From: Acidobacteriota bacterium
GTDB taxonomy: Bacteria; Acidobacteriota; Terriglobia; Terriglobales; Acidobacteriaceae
Assembly (NCBI GenBank): GCA_003225455.1
Contig: QIAB01000036.1
Span: forward strand, 1,764 to 38,386
DNA: 36,623 bases
Reading direction: 5' to 3'
The notes under the pieces are model-generated. The model was not told the origin of the DNA, ran no database searches, and saw only the letters and a program-made list of their open reading frames with translations. Position 1 is the stretch's first letter; each line of letters opens with the position of its first letter. Positions 24,618-32,900 of the stretch are shown here, piece by piece. The position numbers and the translations under genes were made by a program.

Positions 24618-25399
24618 GCGCCGATCACCTCCGTTCCACATTCCAACTTGGCGAAATAAAACTGCGGAAGGATTTCTGCCTGGGCCGCCGGTAAAATTCG
24701 TACTCTGCCTACGCCTCTCTTCAGCGCGTTGCCGCAAGCCTCCAGCTTAGGAAGCATTCCGCCGGCGATCACTTCGTCCTCCACCAAGGCTGCGGCTTCT
24801 TTCATGTTTAGCCACGGCATCACGGAGCCTTCGGCATCTTGCACGCCAGGGACATCGGTGAGAAAGATCAGCGCATCGGCATGGCACGCGATCGCGCATG
24901 CTGCTGCCATCTGATCGGCGTTCACGTTGTAGTACTCACTGTCTGAGCCAAGAGCGACTGACGAGATCACAGGAATCGCGCTCTGCGCCCATATTGCTTC
25001 CAACCAGCGCGATTCGACAGCAGATATTTCGCCGACGAATCCGAGATCATAGCCTTTGGTCTGCTTCTTACGGGCGCGAAACGTGCCACCATCGCCGCCA
25101 CATAAGCCGATGGCAAGATTTCCTGCGGCTGTGAGCGACGCGACTAAGGTCTTGTTCACGATTCCCGCCAGCACCATCAAGGCAACATCGCGGGTTTCCG
25201 CATCGGTAATGCGCAGTCCATCTACGAAATCGCTCTCCTTGCCCAGGAGTTTCAGAGTGCGGGTGAGAGCGCTGCCTCCGCCGTGCACGACGGCAATACG
25301 GTGACCATCGCGGCTCAATTCCACAACCGCGTGAGCGCATTTCCGCAAGGTGGATTTGTCTTCCAGCGCCGCGCCTCCGATCTTGATGACAAGCTTCAC
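24614..25399 (-). CDS. argB: Acetylglutamate kinase
   Basis: Phosphorylates N-acetylglutamate, the second step of the pathway. 261 aa, the shorter class. The N-terminal VIKIGGAALED and the glycine-rich VVHGGGSALTRTL are the nucleotide/substrate sites. YNVNADQMAAACAIA and LTDVPGVQD follow near 175-205, with GGMLPKLEAC at the C-terminal site. Lacking the long N-terminal helix of arginine-inhibited hexameric enzymes, it may not be feedback-inhibited by arginine, which is inference. The start is a GTG overlapping the argC stop (GTGA, 25396-25399). Confidence 0.96.
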   Translation of the reverse strand: MKLVIKIGGAALEDKSTLRKCAHAVVELSRDGHRIAVVHGGGSALTRTLKLLGKESDFVDGLRITDAETRDVALMVLAGIVNKTLVASLTAAGNLAIGLCGGDGGTFRARKKQTKGYDLGFVGEISAVESRWLEAIWAQSAIPVISSVALGSDSEYYNVNADQMAAACAIACHADALIFLTDVPGVQDAEGSVMPWLNMKEAAALVEDEVIAGGMLPKLEACGNALKRGVGRVRILPAAQAEILPQFYFAKLECGTEVIGA

Positions 25400-26460
25400 G
25401 CCAGGCCTTCCTCTTCACCCCATCCGTACATTGCATTCATATTCTGGACCGCCTGGCCTGCCGCGCCCTTGAGGAGGTTGTCTATGCAGGAGACGAGCAC
25501 CAATCGCTTTTTGTCCACATCCAGGCAGAAGCCGAGATCGCAATAATTAGTGTGCAGCGAAAACTGAATTTGGGGCAGTTGCGGCGTGGCAAACACGCGC
25601 ACCCAGCATTTGCCGGCATAGAAATCCCGAAAGCAGGATTCCACCTGGCCGGGAGTCATTTCGCGATTCAGATGAACGTAAATGGTCGAGAGAATTCCAC
25701 GCGGAATCGGCAGCAAGTGCGGTGCGAAGATCAAATGGCGTGAGTCGAGATTCAATTGCTCGAGAATCTCTCCGACATGGCGATGCCCAAAAACGGAGTA
25801 TGCGGAGAGGTTATCGGCAACAGAAACAAAATGTGTGCGGGAGGAAGGCTCCTTTCCAGCGCCAGAGACGCCAGACTTCGAGTCAGAAACAATTCCCCGC
25901 TCAAGGTCGACAACTCCCGCCCGCAGAAGCGGCGCGAGGGCGAGAATGATTGAGGTCGCATAGCAGCCAGGATTCGCCACCAGCACTGCATTGGCTAAGC
26001 GCTCACCGTTCAACTCGGGTAGACCGTAGATTGCTTTCTCGGTCAGTTCTGTGGCAGTGACAGGGTTCGCGTCTTCCAAGCCATAAACGGCGCGATGCTG
26101 CGCCTGCTTCAACCGCCACGCTCCGCTCAGGTCGATTACGCGCATTCCGCGCGAGATGGCTTCAGGGACCAGCTCGCGGGAAACCTCGTGCGGCGTGGCC
26201 AGAAAGAGTAAATCCACGCCGTGATGCTGCAACGCATTCCAGGAGAATGTGTGTAATAGGTGTCCGCCATTTCCGGAGATCGCCGGGAACAGATGGGCGA
26301 GATCTGGCACTGCATTTTTCGCGGCCGAATTTTCAGAGGAGTCGGACCGGCTCAGCAATAAGGGAGTCTCGAGGCGCGGATGGCGTAGGAGAATTCGCGC
26401 CAGCTCGAAGCCCGAGTAGCCAGTCACACCAAGCACTGCCGTTTTGAGTTTCGCGCTCAT
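25396..26460 (-). CDS. argC: N-acetyl-gamma-glutamyl-phosphate reductase
   Basis: NADPH-dependent reductive dephosphorylation to N-acetylglutamate semialdehyde. About 354 aa. The Rossmann start AVLGVTGYSGFELARILLRHP, the catalytic cysteine motif VANPGCYATS and the late block FAPHLLPIPRGILSTIYV are clear. The ATG at 26460 shares one base with the argR stop (TGATG). The next codon upstream is TTG, also possible. It is the first biosynthetic gene after the repressor. Confidence 0.96.
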   Translation of the reverse strand: MSAKLKTAVLGVTGYSGFELARILLRHPRLETPLLLSRSDSSENSAAKNAVPDLAHLFPAISGNGGHLLHTFSWNALQHHGVDLLFLATPHEVSRELVPEAISRGMRVIDLSGAWRLKQAQHRAVYGLEDANPVTATELTEKAIYGLPELNGERLANAVLVANPGCYATSIILALAPLLRAGVVDLERGIVSDSKSGVSGAGKEPSSRTHFVSVADNLSAYSVFGHRHVGEILEQLNLDSRHLIFAPHLLPIPRGILSTIYVHLNREMTPGQVESCFRDFYAGKCWVRVFATPQLPQIQFSLHTNYCDLGFCLDVDKKRLVLVSCIDNLLKGAAGQAVQNMNAMYGWGEEEGLA

Positions 26461-26903
26461 CAAGCCAGCATCTCCTGAATTCGAGATGCAATTCTGGCGG
26501 CTGCTTTTTTCTCGGGGCAGACAATCAGAATGGTATCGTCCCCCGCGATGGTGCCTAGCGTCTCCGGCCAGTCTTCGGCATCCAGAGCCGCGGCCACGGG
26601 CTGGGCGCTGCCGACTGTAGTTTTAATTACGAGCAGGTTCTGCGCAGGGCGGACCTCTAACACGAACTCACGCACGAGCCGCGAGACTGGCGGTAGGGGC
26701 GGCTCAGCGGCGGTCTCGTCCTGCGGACGGGCATAGCCAGCGCCGGTCTTGACCAACTGGAGATCGTGAACATCCCTTGACAGAGTGGCCTGCCCAACGC
26801 GGAAGCCGCGTTTGCCGAGCGCGCGCTGAAGATCCTCCTGACTGGCCACCGGGCCGCGCTCCAGCACTTCGAGAATGGCTTTCTGTCGCAATGCCTTGCT
26901 CAT
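26460..26903 (-). CDS. argR: Arginine repressor ArgR
   Basis: Arginine-dependent transcription regulator, 147 aa. The N-terminal winged helix shows SQEDLQRALGKRGFRVGQ and the recognition helix ATLSRDVHDLQLVK. The C-terminal oligomerisation and arginine-binding domain shows GTIAGDDTILIVCP. A Pro/Ala-rich linker at about 64-74 joins them. It is the first gene of the operon it should control, giving autoregulation. No Shine-Dalgarno sits before ATG 26903, because the operator palindrome runs right up to the start codon. Confidence 0.97.
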   Translation of the reverse strand: MSKALRQKAILEVLERGPVASQEDLQRALGKRGFRVGQATLSRDVHDLQLVKTGAGYARPQDETAAEPPLPPVSRLVREFVLEVRPAQNLLVIKTTVGSAQPVAAALDAEDWPETLGTIAGDDTILIVCPEKKAAARIASRIQEMLA

Positions 26904-26916
26904 GAATGAATATTCA
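26903..26916. promoter_or_regulatory. ARG box, proximal (ArgR operator)
   Basis: TGAATGAATATTCA fits TGAATnnnnATTCA exactly, the core of the ArgR operator known from other bacteria. It ends on the first base of the argR start codon. Its centre is 20 bases from that of the second box, about two helical turns, so one ArgR hexamer could bind both. Confidence 0.85.
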
Positions 26917-26922
26917 CTTACA

Positions 26923-26936
26923 TGAATAAGTATTCA
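26923..26936. promoter_or_regulatory. ARG box, distal (ArgR operator)
   Basis: TGAATAAGTATTCA, again TGAATnnnnATTCA. It covers the predicted transcription start and touches the -10 hexamer, so bound repressor would block RNA polymerase. Confidence 0.87.
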
Positions 26937-26963
26937 TAATAAAAGCCTGCGGACTTATGTCAA
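26936..26963 (-). promoter_or_regulatory. Promoter of the arginine operon
   Basis: On the minus strand TTGACA (26958-26963) and TATTAT (26936-26941) are separated by 16 bases. The start would fall near 26929, inside the distal ARG box, leaving a leader of about 26 bases. Confidence 0.8.
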
Positions 26964-27007
26964 GCAAAAAGTTACGTGATTAGCGAGCGAACTGCTTCGG
27001 ATGAGCC

Positions 27008-28450
27008 CTACCAGGTTCCGCCAGACTGGCAAAGCGCATGGCGCGCAACCGGCGGTCCTGGCCTGGCTTCCGAGAAAAACAACTTATGCAGACGCTGCAC
27101 AGATTCCTCTGCCCGCGATTCATCCACAAGAAAGCTGATGCTGCGCTCCGAAGCACCCTGACAGATCATGCGCACGTCGATATCAGCGATAGCGCGAAAT
27201 ACCTGGCTGGCGACTTCCGGTCGCCGACGAATCTTCTCGCCCACTAAGCAGACGAGAGCTTTGTGATTCTCCCAGCGCACGCTGGCGAGGCCTTTCAGCT
27301 CTTCGGCAATCGCGGGCAGAGAGGCGATTGAGGTGACGAGCAGCGACAAGCTGCCGCGAGAAGCGGATAGCAAATCCAGCGTGTGCTGGTGATTTTCGAA
27401 GACTTCACAAACTTCGCGCAATAACTCGGGCGCGAGCCAGCGAAGCGGCTCAACATCAACTACGGCAACGCCACGCTTGACGCTGAGCGCCTTTACGCGT
27501 CCTTCATCGCGCGAATGCCCGCAAATTTCCGTGCCGGCTCCCCCTGGGTTCCGTGAGTTTAGAACCCAAACCGGAATATTTTGACGCCTTGCCGGCAACA
27601 GGGTGGCGGGATGAAGGACTTTCGCGCCGAAGTATGCCAATTCCGCCGCCTCCTCAAAGCTCATCCTGGAAACGCGCTGCGCTTCAGAACACAGATCCGG
27701 ATCGGTGGTCATCACGCCATCAACATCAGTCCAGATCTCGATTTTCTTCGCGTGAAGACCGGCACCCACGATGGCTGCACTGAAGTCGGAGCCACCGCGT
27801 CCGAGCGTAGTCGGAATCCCATCAAGCGTAGAACCAGCAAAGCCGCCGAGAACAGGAATACGGTCCGCCTGAAGCAGTGGAGCAAGGAGAATTTGCAGTC
27901 GCCGATTAGTCTCATCGCACAGTGGAGTCGCCCTGGTGTGCGCAGCGTCGGTTATGATGCACTCTTTCGCATCAACCCAAACTGCTTCGAGCCCGTTCCG
28001 CACAAGAGCTGCGCGCACAAGTTTGCTGGAAAAATGCTCTCCCATGCTGAGCAGGTGATCCTGCGCACGCAAGCTGAAGTCACGCGCTGCGGAAATGCTC
28101 CTGAGTAATGCGACAGCAGCACGAAAATCGTGCACCGAATCCTTGAAGAAGAGATCGCCTTCATCCGAGCCCAGAAGCTCTCCGGCAATGCGGAGATGCC
28201 GTTCCTGAATGTCTCTTACGATGGCAAGCGCAGTTTCCAGCTTCCCTTCGGCGGCAGTTCGTCCGGCCGCGAAAAGCTGGTCAGTGACCGCGGCCAGCGC
28301 GCTGACGACCGCTACCTGGCGATGTCGCAGTCGTCCTTTCACGATTTGGCACAGACGGCGAATCGCAGCAGCGTCCTCAACGGAAGTGCCGCCGAACTTC
28401 ATAACTACGCATTGCCGTTCTCCTGCGCTCCCACCTAACAATTCGCTCAT
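27008..28450 (-). CDS. lysC: Aspartate kinase
   Basis: Phosphorylates aspartate, opening the path to lysine, threonine, methionine and diaminopimelate. About 480 aa, monofunctional. The kinase domain begins VVMKFGGTSVEDAAAI near residue 16 and has GFAGSTLDGIPTTLGRGGSDFSAA and EIWTDVDGVMTTDP. Two C-terminal ACT-like segments follow (HTLDLLSASRGSLSLLV; RAIADIDVRMICQGASERSISF), the usual site for feedback by lysine or threonine. The ATG at 28450 follows AGGAGAACGTG. No homoserine dehydrogenase domain is fused. The gene lies behind an intrinsic terminator and a short-ORF leader, so transcription attenuation is likely. It lies about 100 bases upstream of argR. Confidence 0.96.
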   Translation of the reverse strand: MSELLGGSAGERQCVVMKFGGTSVEDAAAIRRLCQIVKGRLRHRQVAVVSALAAVTDQLFAAGRTAAEGKLETALAIVRDIQERHLRIAGELLGSDEGDLFFKDSVHDFRAAVALLRSISAARDFSLRAQDHLLSMGEHFSSKLVRAALVRNGLEAVWVDAKECIITDAAHTRATPLCDETNRRLQILLAPLLQADRIPVLGGFAGSTLDGIPTTLGRGGSDFSAAIVGAGLHAKKIEIWTDVDGVMTTDPDLCSEAQRVSRMSFEEAAELAYFGAKVLHPATLLPARRQNIPVWVLNSRNPGGAGTEICGHSRDEGRVKALSVKRGVAVVDVEPLRWLAPELLREVCEVFENHQHTLDLLSASRGSLSLLVTSIASLPAIAEELKGLASVRWENHKALVCLVGEKIRRRPEVASQVFRAIADIDVRMICQGASERSISFLVDESRAEESVQRLHKLFFSEARPGPPVARHALCQSGGTW

Positions 28451-28471
28451 CACGTTCTCCTCGCGAGCAAT

Positions 28472-28507
28472 AAAAAACCCACCTGCCACTTGCTTCTGGC
28501 GGTGGGT
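28472..28507 (-). terminator. Intrinsic terminator in the lysC leader (attenuator)
   Basis: Minus-strand hairpin. ACCCACC (28507-28501) pairs with GGTGGGT (28483-28477), and GCCA (28500-28497) pairs with TGGC (28488-28485), with a single bulged A and an eight-base loop. A run of six T follows. It lies 22 bases before the lysC ATG, so it should stop transcription just ahead of the gene unless prevented. Confidence 0.85.
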
Positions 28508-28539
28508 CTTGTCGGCCGGCTAAACTTGTCTTTCTCAGC

Positions 28540-28635
28540 TCACCAGACGCCCTCCCCCAGAAGACACGTAATTCGTGTCGCCATACCGGCTGTAATTCGC
28601 TTCGTCTTCCGGGAAGTGGGATTCATGGTTGACAT
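28540..28635 (-). CDS. Putative lysC leader peptide, Thr-rich
   Basis: Frame of 31 codons from ATG 28635 (a second in-frame ATG is at 28626) to TGA at 28542-28540. Its sequence includes NPTSRKTKRITAG and MATRITCLLGEGVW, with six Thr, two Ile and two Lys, and the triplet Arg-Ile-Thr twice. This recalls threonine-operon leader peptides. It lies between the 56-aa ORF, five bases after its stop, and the terminator. No strong ribosome site is present, so it would depend on coupling. A leader role is inference. Confidence 0.45.
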   Translation of the reverse strand: MSTMNPTSRKTKRITAGMATRITCLLGEGVW

Positions 28636-28639
28636 GAAA

Positions 28640-28810
28640 TCAGTTGTTTTGTCCTGAGCGGAGCCGGGGTTCCGGACTTTCTACACAAAACTCTTCGAAG
28701 AACTGCACCAGGCGATCAAGCAGCCTACGCCGGCCGCCAATCATATGCAACCCGCTCTCGTGCTGATGTTCTTCGAGTATCTTATTCAAGCTGGTTTCCA
28801 ATTCACTCAT
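28640..28810 (-). CDS. Small hypothetical protein, 56 aa, upstream of lysC
   Basis: ATG 28810 follows GAGGAG at a spacing of seven bases, a good ribosome site. The 56-residue product is amphipathic and charged (MSELETSLNKILEEHQHES; IGGRRRLLDRLVQFFEEFC) and looks mostly helical, possibly a coiled coil with a basic turn. I recognise no family. It precedes the Thr-rich ORF and terminator, so it is probably co-transcribed with lysC or sits in the attenuated transcript. CCTCAGA at 28869-28875 on the transcribed strand can pair with TCTGAGG overlapping its ribosome site. Confidence 0.6.
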   Translation of the reverse strand: MSELETSLNKILEEHQHESGLHMIGGRRRLLDRLVQFFEEFCVESPEPRLRSGQNN

Positions 28811-28819
28811 AAAAATACT

Positions 28820-28875
28820 CCTCAGATTGTCTTTGATTGTGGGATTGCCGGCAGACGTCGCCAGTAATTCTGAGG
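28820..28875 (-). promoter_or_regulatory. Inverted repeat able to mask the small-ORF ribosome site
   Basis: On the minus strand CCTCAGA (28875-28869) is complementary to TCTGAGG (28826-28820), which overlaps the GAGGAG ribosome site of the 56-aa ORF. The loop is 42 bases. Seven base pairs at this distance could be chance. Confidence 0.35.
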
Positions 28876-28958
28876 TCTTTCCATTAGTAGGCTACCAATC
28901 GGCCGTTGGAAAGAGAAATTTGAAATTCTGATGGACAGGATCAGGAAATTCGATGCGC

Positions 28959-29849
28959 TTACTTTGATGCTGCCGCTAGCTGGCGAACGGTACTAATGAA
29001 CGTAGTCGTGGCCCGCGTCAATGTCCGGTCACGGCGGTAAGCCAAACCCAACTCCCGCCACAATTCCTGGTCCTGGATGGGAATCAATTTCACTCGTCCC
29101 GCCAGAACCTGATCGCGCGCAAAGCTAGCGCTGATTAGCGAAACACCCAGGCCGGCCGCAACGAAGCTCTTGATCATGCCGACGCTCGCGAGTTCCATGC
29201 GCACCTGCAACTGAGCCGCATAGGGACGGAATAGTTTATCCATCAGGCGGCGGCTGAAACCCATCTTGGGGAGAAGCAGCGGCTGTTTGACGATTTCACT
29301 CACGGGCACCACGTCGTGCTTGGCGAGAGGACTCTGTGGACTGACCATCAACATGAGCTGATCGCGAAATATGGCATGCGACTTCAGGCTTGGTGATTTA
29401 ACGGGCAGAGTAACGATGCCAACATCGATGGAACCGTTCTCCAATTTCTCAATGATCTTGTAGCTGAAATTGCGATAGATGCTCATCTGCACGCCAGGAT
29501 AAAGGTGACAGAACTTTGCGAAGACGTCGGGAAGAACGTAGAGGCAGGTTGCTTCGTTAGCGCCGATGACTAGCGTTCCGCGTGTGGTGCTTCCCTGGTC
29601 GGCGACGGCGAGCAGCGATTCGTCGCGCATCTGCAAAAGCTTTTCCGCATAGGCAAACAGAACTCGGCCAGCGGGAGTTAAGGTTACGTCTTTGCCTGAG
29701 CGGTCGAGCAAGCGGTCTCCGTACTCCTGCTCGAGCTGGCGAATTTGCGCGCTGACAGCGGACTGCGACCGGAACACTTTCTGTCCCGCCCGCGAAAAGC
29801 TACCGAGCTTGGCAACTTCGAGAAATGTGACTAGCTGGTCGAAATCCAT
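28959..29849 (-). CDS. LysR-family transcriptional regulator
   Basis: LysR-type regulator, 296 aa. The N-terminal winged helix-turn-helix is at about 1-60 (FLEVAKLGSFSRAGQKVFRSQSA), a linker helix follows, and a periplasmic-binding-like effector domain starts near 91 (GTLVIGANEATCLYVLP). It follows gltB by 54 bases on the same strand and is probably read through from the sulfite/glutamate synthase unit. By position it could resemble CysB/CysL or GltC, which sense sulfur or nitrogen status. Nothing in the sequence fixes the effector. The end is about 150 bases upstream of the lysC leader start. Confidence 0.93.
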   Translation of the reverse strand: MDFDQLVTFLEVAKLGSFSRAGQKVFRSQSAVSAQIRQLEQEYGDRLLDRSGKDVTLTPAGRVLFAYAEKLLQMRDESLLAVADQGSTTRGTLVIGANEATCLYVLPDVFAKFCHLYPGVQMSIYRNFSYKIIEKLENGSIDVGIVTLPVKSPSLKSHAIFRDQLMLMVSPQSPLAKHDVVPVSEIVKQPLLLPKMGFSRRLMDKLFRPYAAQLQVRMELASVGMIKSFVAAGLGVSLISASFARDQVLAGRVKLIPIQDQELWRELGLAYRRDRTLTRATTTFISTVRQLAAASK

Positions 29850-29903
29850 GAGTAGTGCCGTGATTATATCGGAGGCGAGAGAGCGAACTCTGTGCTGCGA
29901 GGC

Positions 29904-32900
29904 CTACATTACGGCCGTCGTTTGACTGTGAACCGGCACTTCCAGCATTGGCACAGAAATCTTTCTCGCCCTGGTCCTTGCCAAAGTGGCAGACCAGGTT
30001 TCAGCGACGCTGCACGGCGGCACAATCGGTTCGACTCGCAGAAACGGCAAGGGCAAACTTGTACTCAGCAATGCTCCGGCTCGCGGACTGTTCGTCAATC
30101 GAAGATGCTTGAGCAGGACACGCCGCAACCAGATTTCCTCGCGAACTTCAAGTGGAGCGAGCCGAACGGACTCCTGGTTGTATCCATGGCCGCCAATCGA
30201 CTCGCGTAGCAGGTAGGCCAGGCCGCCCGTCATCCCGGCACCCAGATTCATACCCGTCGAGCCAAGAATCACAACCACGCCGGCAGTCATATATTCGCAG
30301 GCGTGCTGGCCAGCGCCTTCAACCACGGCGAAAGCGCCGCTGTTGCGCACAGCAAACCGCTCGCCTACTTGGCCCGCAATATACAGCTCGCCGCTGGTAG
30401 CGCCGTAAAGAATAGTGTTGCCGGCGAGCACGTCGCCACGGCGCGAGGCTTCCTCACCGCCACTGATCGAAATCGTACCGCCGCTTAGGCTTTTGCCGAC
30501 GTAATCATTGGCTTCCCCGTTCAGATGGAAATTCAATCCGGGGACCAGAAATGCGCCGAAGCTCTGACCGGCGCTGCCGAAAAATTCGTAGCTCTTGGAG
30601 CCTATCGAAACGTCCGAGCGCCGAAGAATTTCGCTACTCAAATGAGCTCCGATGGAGCGGTCCGCGCTGGAGATTTGGAAATGTTGTCGCGAATCGAGCG
30701 GATGGTTGAGGGTTCTAGTCAGCTCAAGATGCAAGGATGTGTCTTGGTCAATCAGGAACCCTTTTTGTTGAGGTGTGGGAACGAGATCGAGTAAATCGGC
30801 TAAGGCCCGTTTTGCTTCAGAATTTCTCGGCTCGAGGAAGTCTGCTCTACCCACAATATCCGCAATTGACTGTGCGCCCATGCTCGCCAGGCGGTCACGA
30901 ACTTCTCGCGCTAGAGCACGGAAGTAGCTTTCCACCATTTCTGGCTTTCCGGCGAAGCGAGCGCGGAGCTTTTCATCCTGAGTAGCAATGCCTGCGGGAC
31001 AGGTGTTTAGATGACACTGCCGCGCCATTACACATCCAATACTCAGCAGGGCGGCGGTACCGAAGCCGAATTCGTCGGCGCCGAGCAAAGCGGCAACGAT
31101 CACATCGCGCGCGAACTTGAAGCCGCCATCCACGCGCAGTCGAACTTGCCCACGCAAACGAGCCTTGATTAGAGCGATATGGGTTTCGCGGAGGCCAACT
31201 TCCCAGGGTGAACCGGTGTTTTTGATAGAACTCAATGGTGAAGCGCCTGTGCCTCCGTCATGTCCGCTGATGGTGATGACGTCCGCTCCCGCTTTGGCGA
31301 CACCTGCGGCGATAATGCCTACTCCGGTGCTCGCTACCAGCTTTACGCCAATGCGGGCGCGAGGATTCACTGCGCGCAGATCGTAGATTAGTTGCGCGAG
31401 ATCCTCGATGCTGTAAATATCGTGATGCGGAGGCGGTGAGATCAGCGTCATGTTCGGCGTGGCGTGACGCAGGCGCGCAATGTAGGCTGAGACTTTGCTC
31501 GCGGGCAACTGGCCGCCTTCGCCTGGTTTGGCGCCCTGGGCAATTTTGATCTCCAATTCGTCAGCATGAACCAGATACTCGGCGGTGACTCCAAAGCGCG
31601 CCGAGGCTACTTGCTTTACTCGATTGTTTGCTTCTGAACTCCCGCTATAAACCTCGCAATCTTCTCCACCCTCGCCAGTGTTGCTGCGCGCACCCAAGCG
31701 ATTCATAGCAGTGGCCAGAGTGCGATGCGTCTCCGGTGAGACCGCTCCCAAGGACATGGCTTGCGTGCTGAACCTGCTGAGGATGGACGCGTCTGATTCG
31801 ACTTCGTTGAGGGGAATTGGAGGGCCAGGTACCACTTCGAGTTGATCACGGATAGCAATCGGAGCGCGCTGTTCGCCGAGCTCCGAAAACGCTTGGTAGT
31901 TTTCTTCCGTCGGCGATTTGATATAGCGATGCAAGCGGCGGACGAGTTCGGGAGAATTCGCGTGCTGCTCGCCAGCCTGGCGGAAGCGATAAAGGCCGAC
32001 GTCCCGCAACCCTGTCGTTTTCTCCGCAAAGGCTTCGCAGTGCCGGTCTAGACAATCTTGCAGAATTTCGCGGAGACTCTTGCCTCCGCGGGCCCGGCCG
32101 ACATCCTCAAAGAATTCATCACAGATTTCGGCATCGAGGCCTAGAGTTTCAAAGAGTTGGCTGTTGCGATAACTCGCGATGTTGGAAATTCCCATCCGCG
32201 CGATCACCTTGCGCAAGCCCTTTTCGACAGCCACGCGATACCGTGTCGCGCCTGCGGTGGCAAACAGGTTGGCTTGCTGCAGCGCCAGGTAAGGCAGCAC
32301 TGCACTCGCGCCCGCCGCGACAAGCAGAGCAAGATGATGAGTATCGACCACTTGCCCGGTTTCGATGACTAACGGGATTTCACAGCCGCCAGCTTGCACC
32401 AATGATTTCCAAGCGTCAGCCACGGCCAGCAGTGCAGGAACAGCTGCGTGCGCTGCATCCACGCCACGATCCGTGAGCAGAACAAGTCCGCGATTTTTCG
32501 AGGCGGCTTCCGTCGCCTGTTCTCGAATTCTCCTTAGTGCGACTTGCGCTCCTTCAACTCCTTCGCAAACGGGAAACGTAAAATCGATGGAAGCGATGGA
32601 GCGAAAATGCTGCTGCAACGCTTTCAATTGCGCAGTATCGATTACGGGAGACGGGAGCGCAACAGAGTCGCCGAGAGACAACCGCAGCGACATCACATGA
32701 CTCTCCCGCAGTGAATCAATCGGAGGATTCGTGACTTGGGCGAACCGCTGCTTGCAGTAATCCCATAGTGGCCGCTGAAACTTGGAAAGCGAGGCAAGAG
32801 CTGCGTCATCGCCCATGCTCCACACGCCTTCCTGGCCTGGGTCGACCAGAGGACGAAACAACAGTCGAAATTGATCTTCCGTCCAGCCCAAGGCCGCCAT

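Noticed and set aside
28508-28958. Known lysine, SAM or TPP riboswitch upstream of lysC
   Set aside because: None of the recalled core motifs of these classes could be found on the minus strand. Short ORFs and a terminator explain the leader better.
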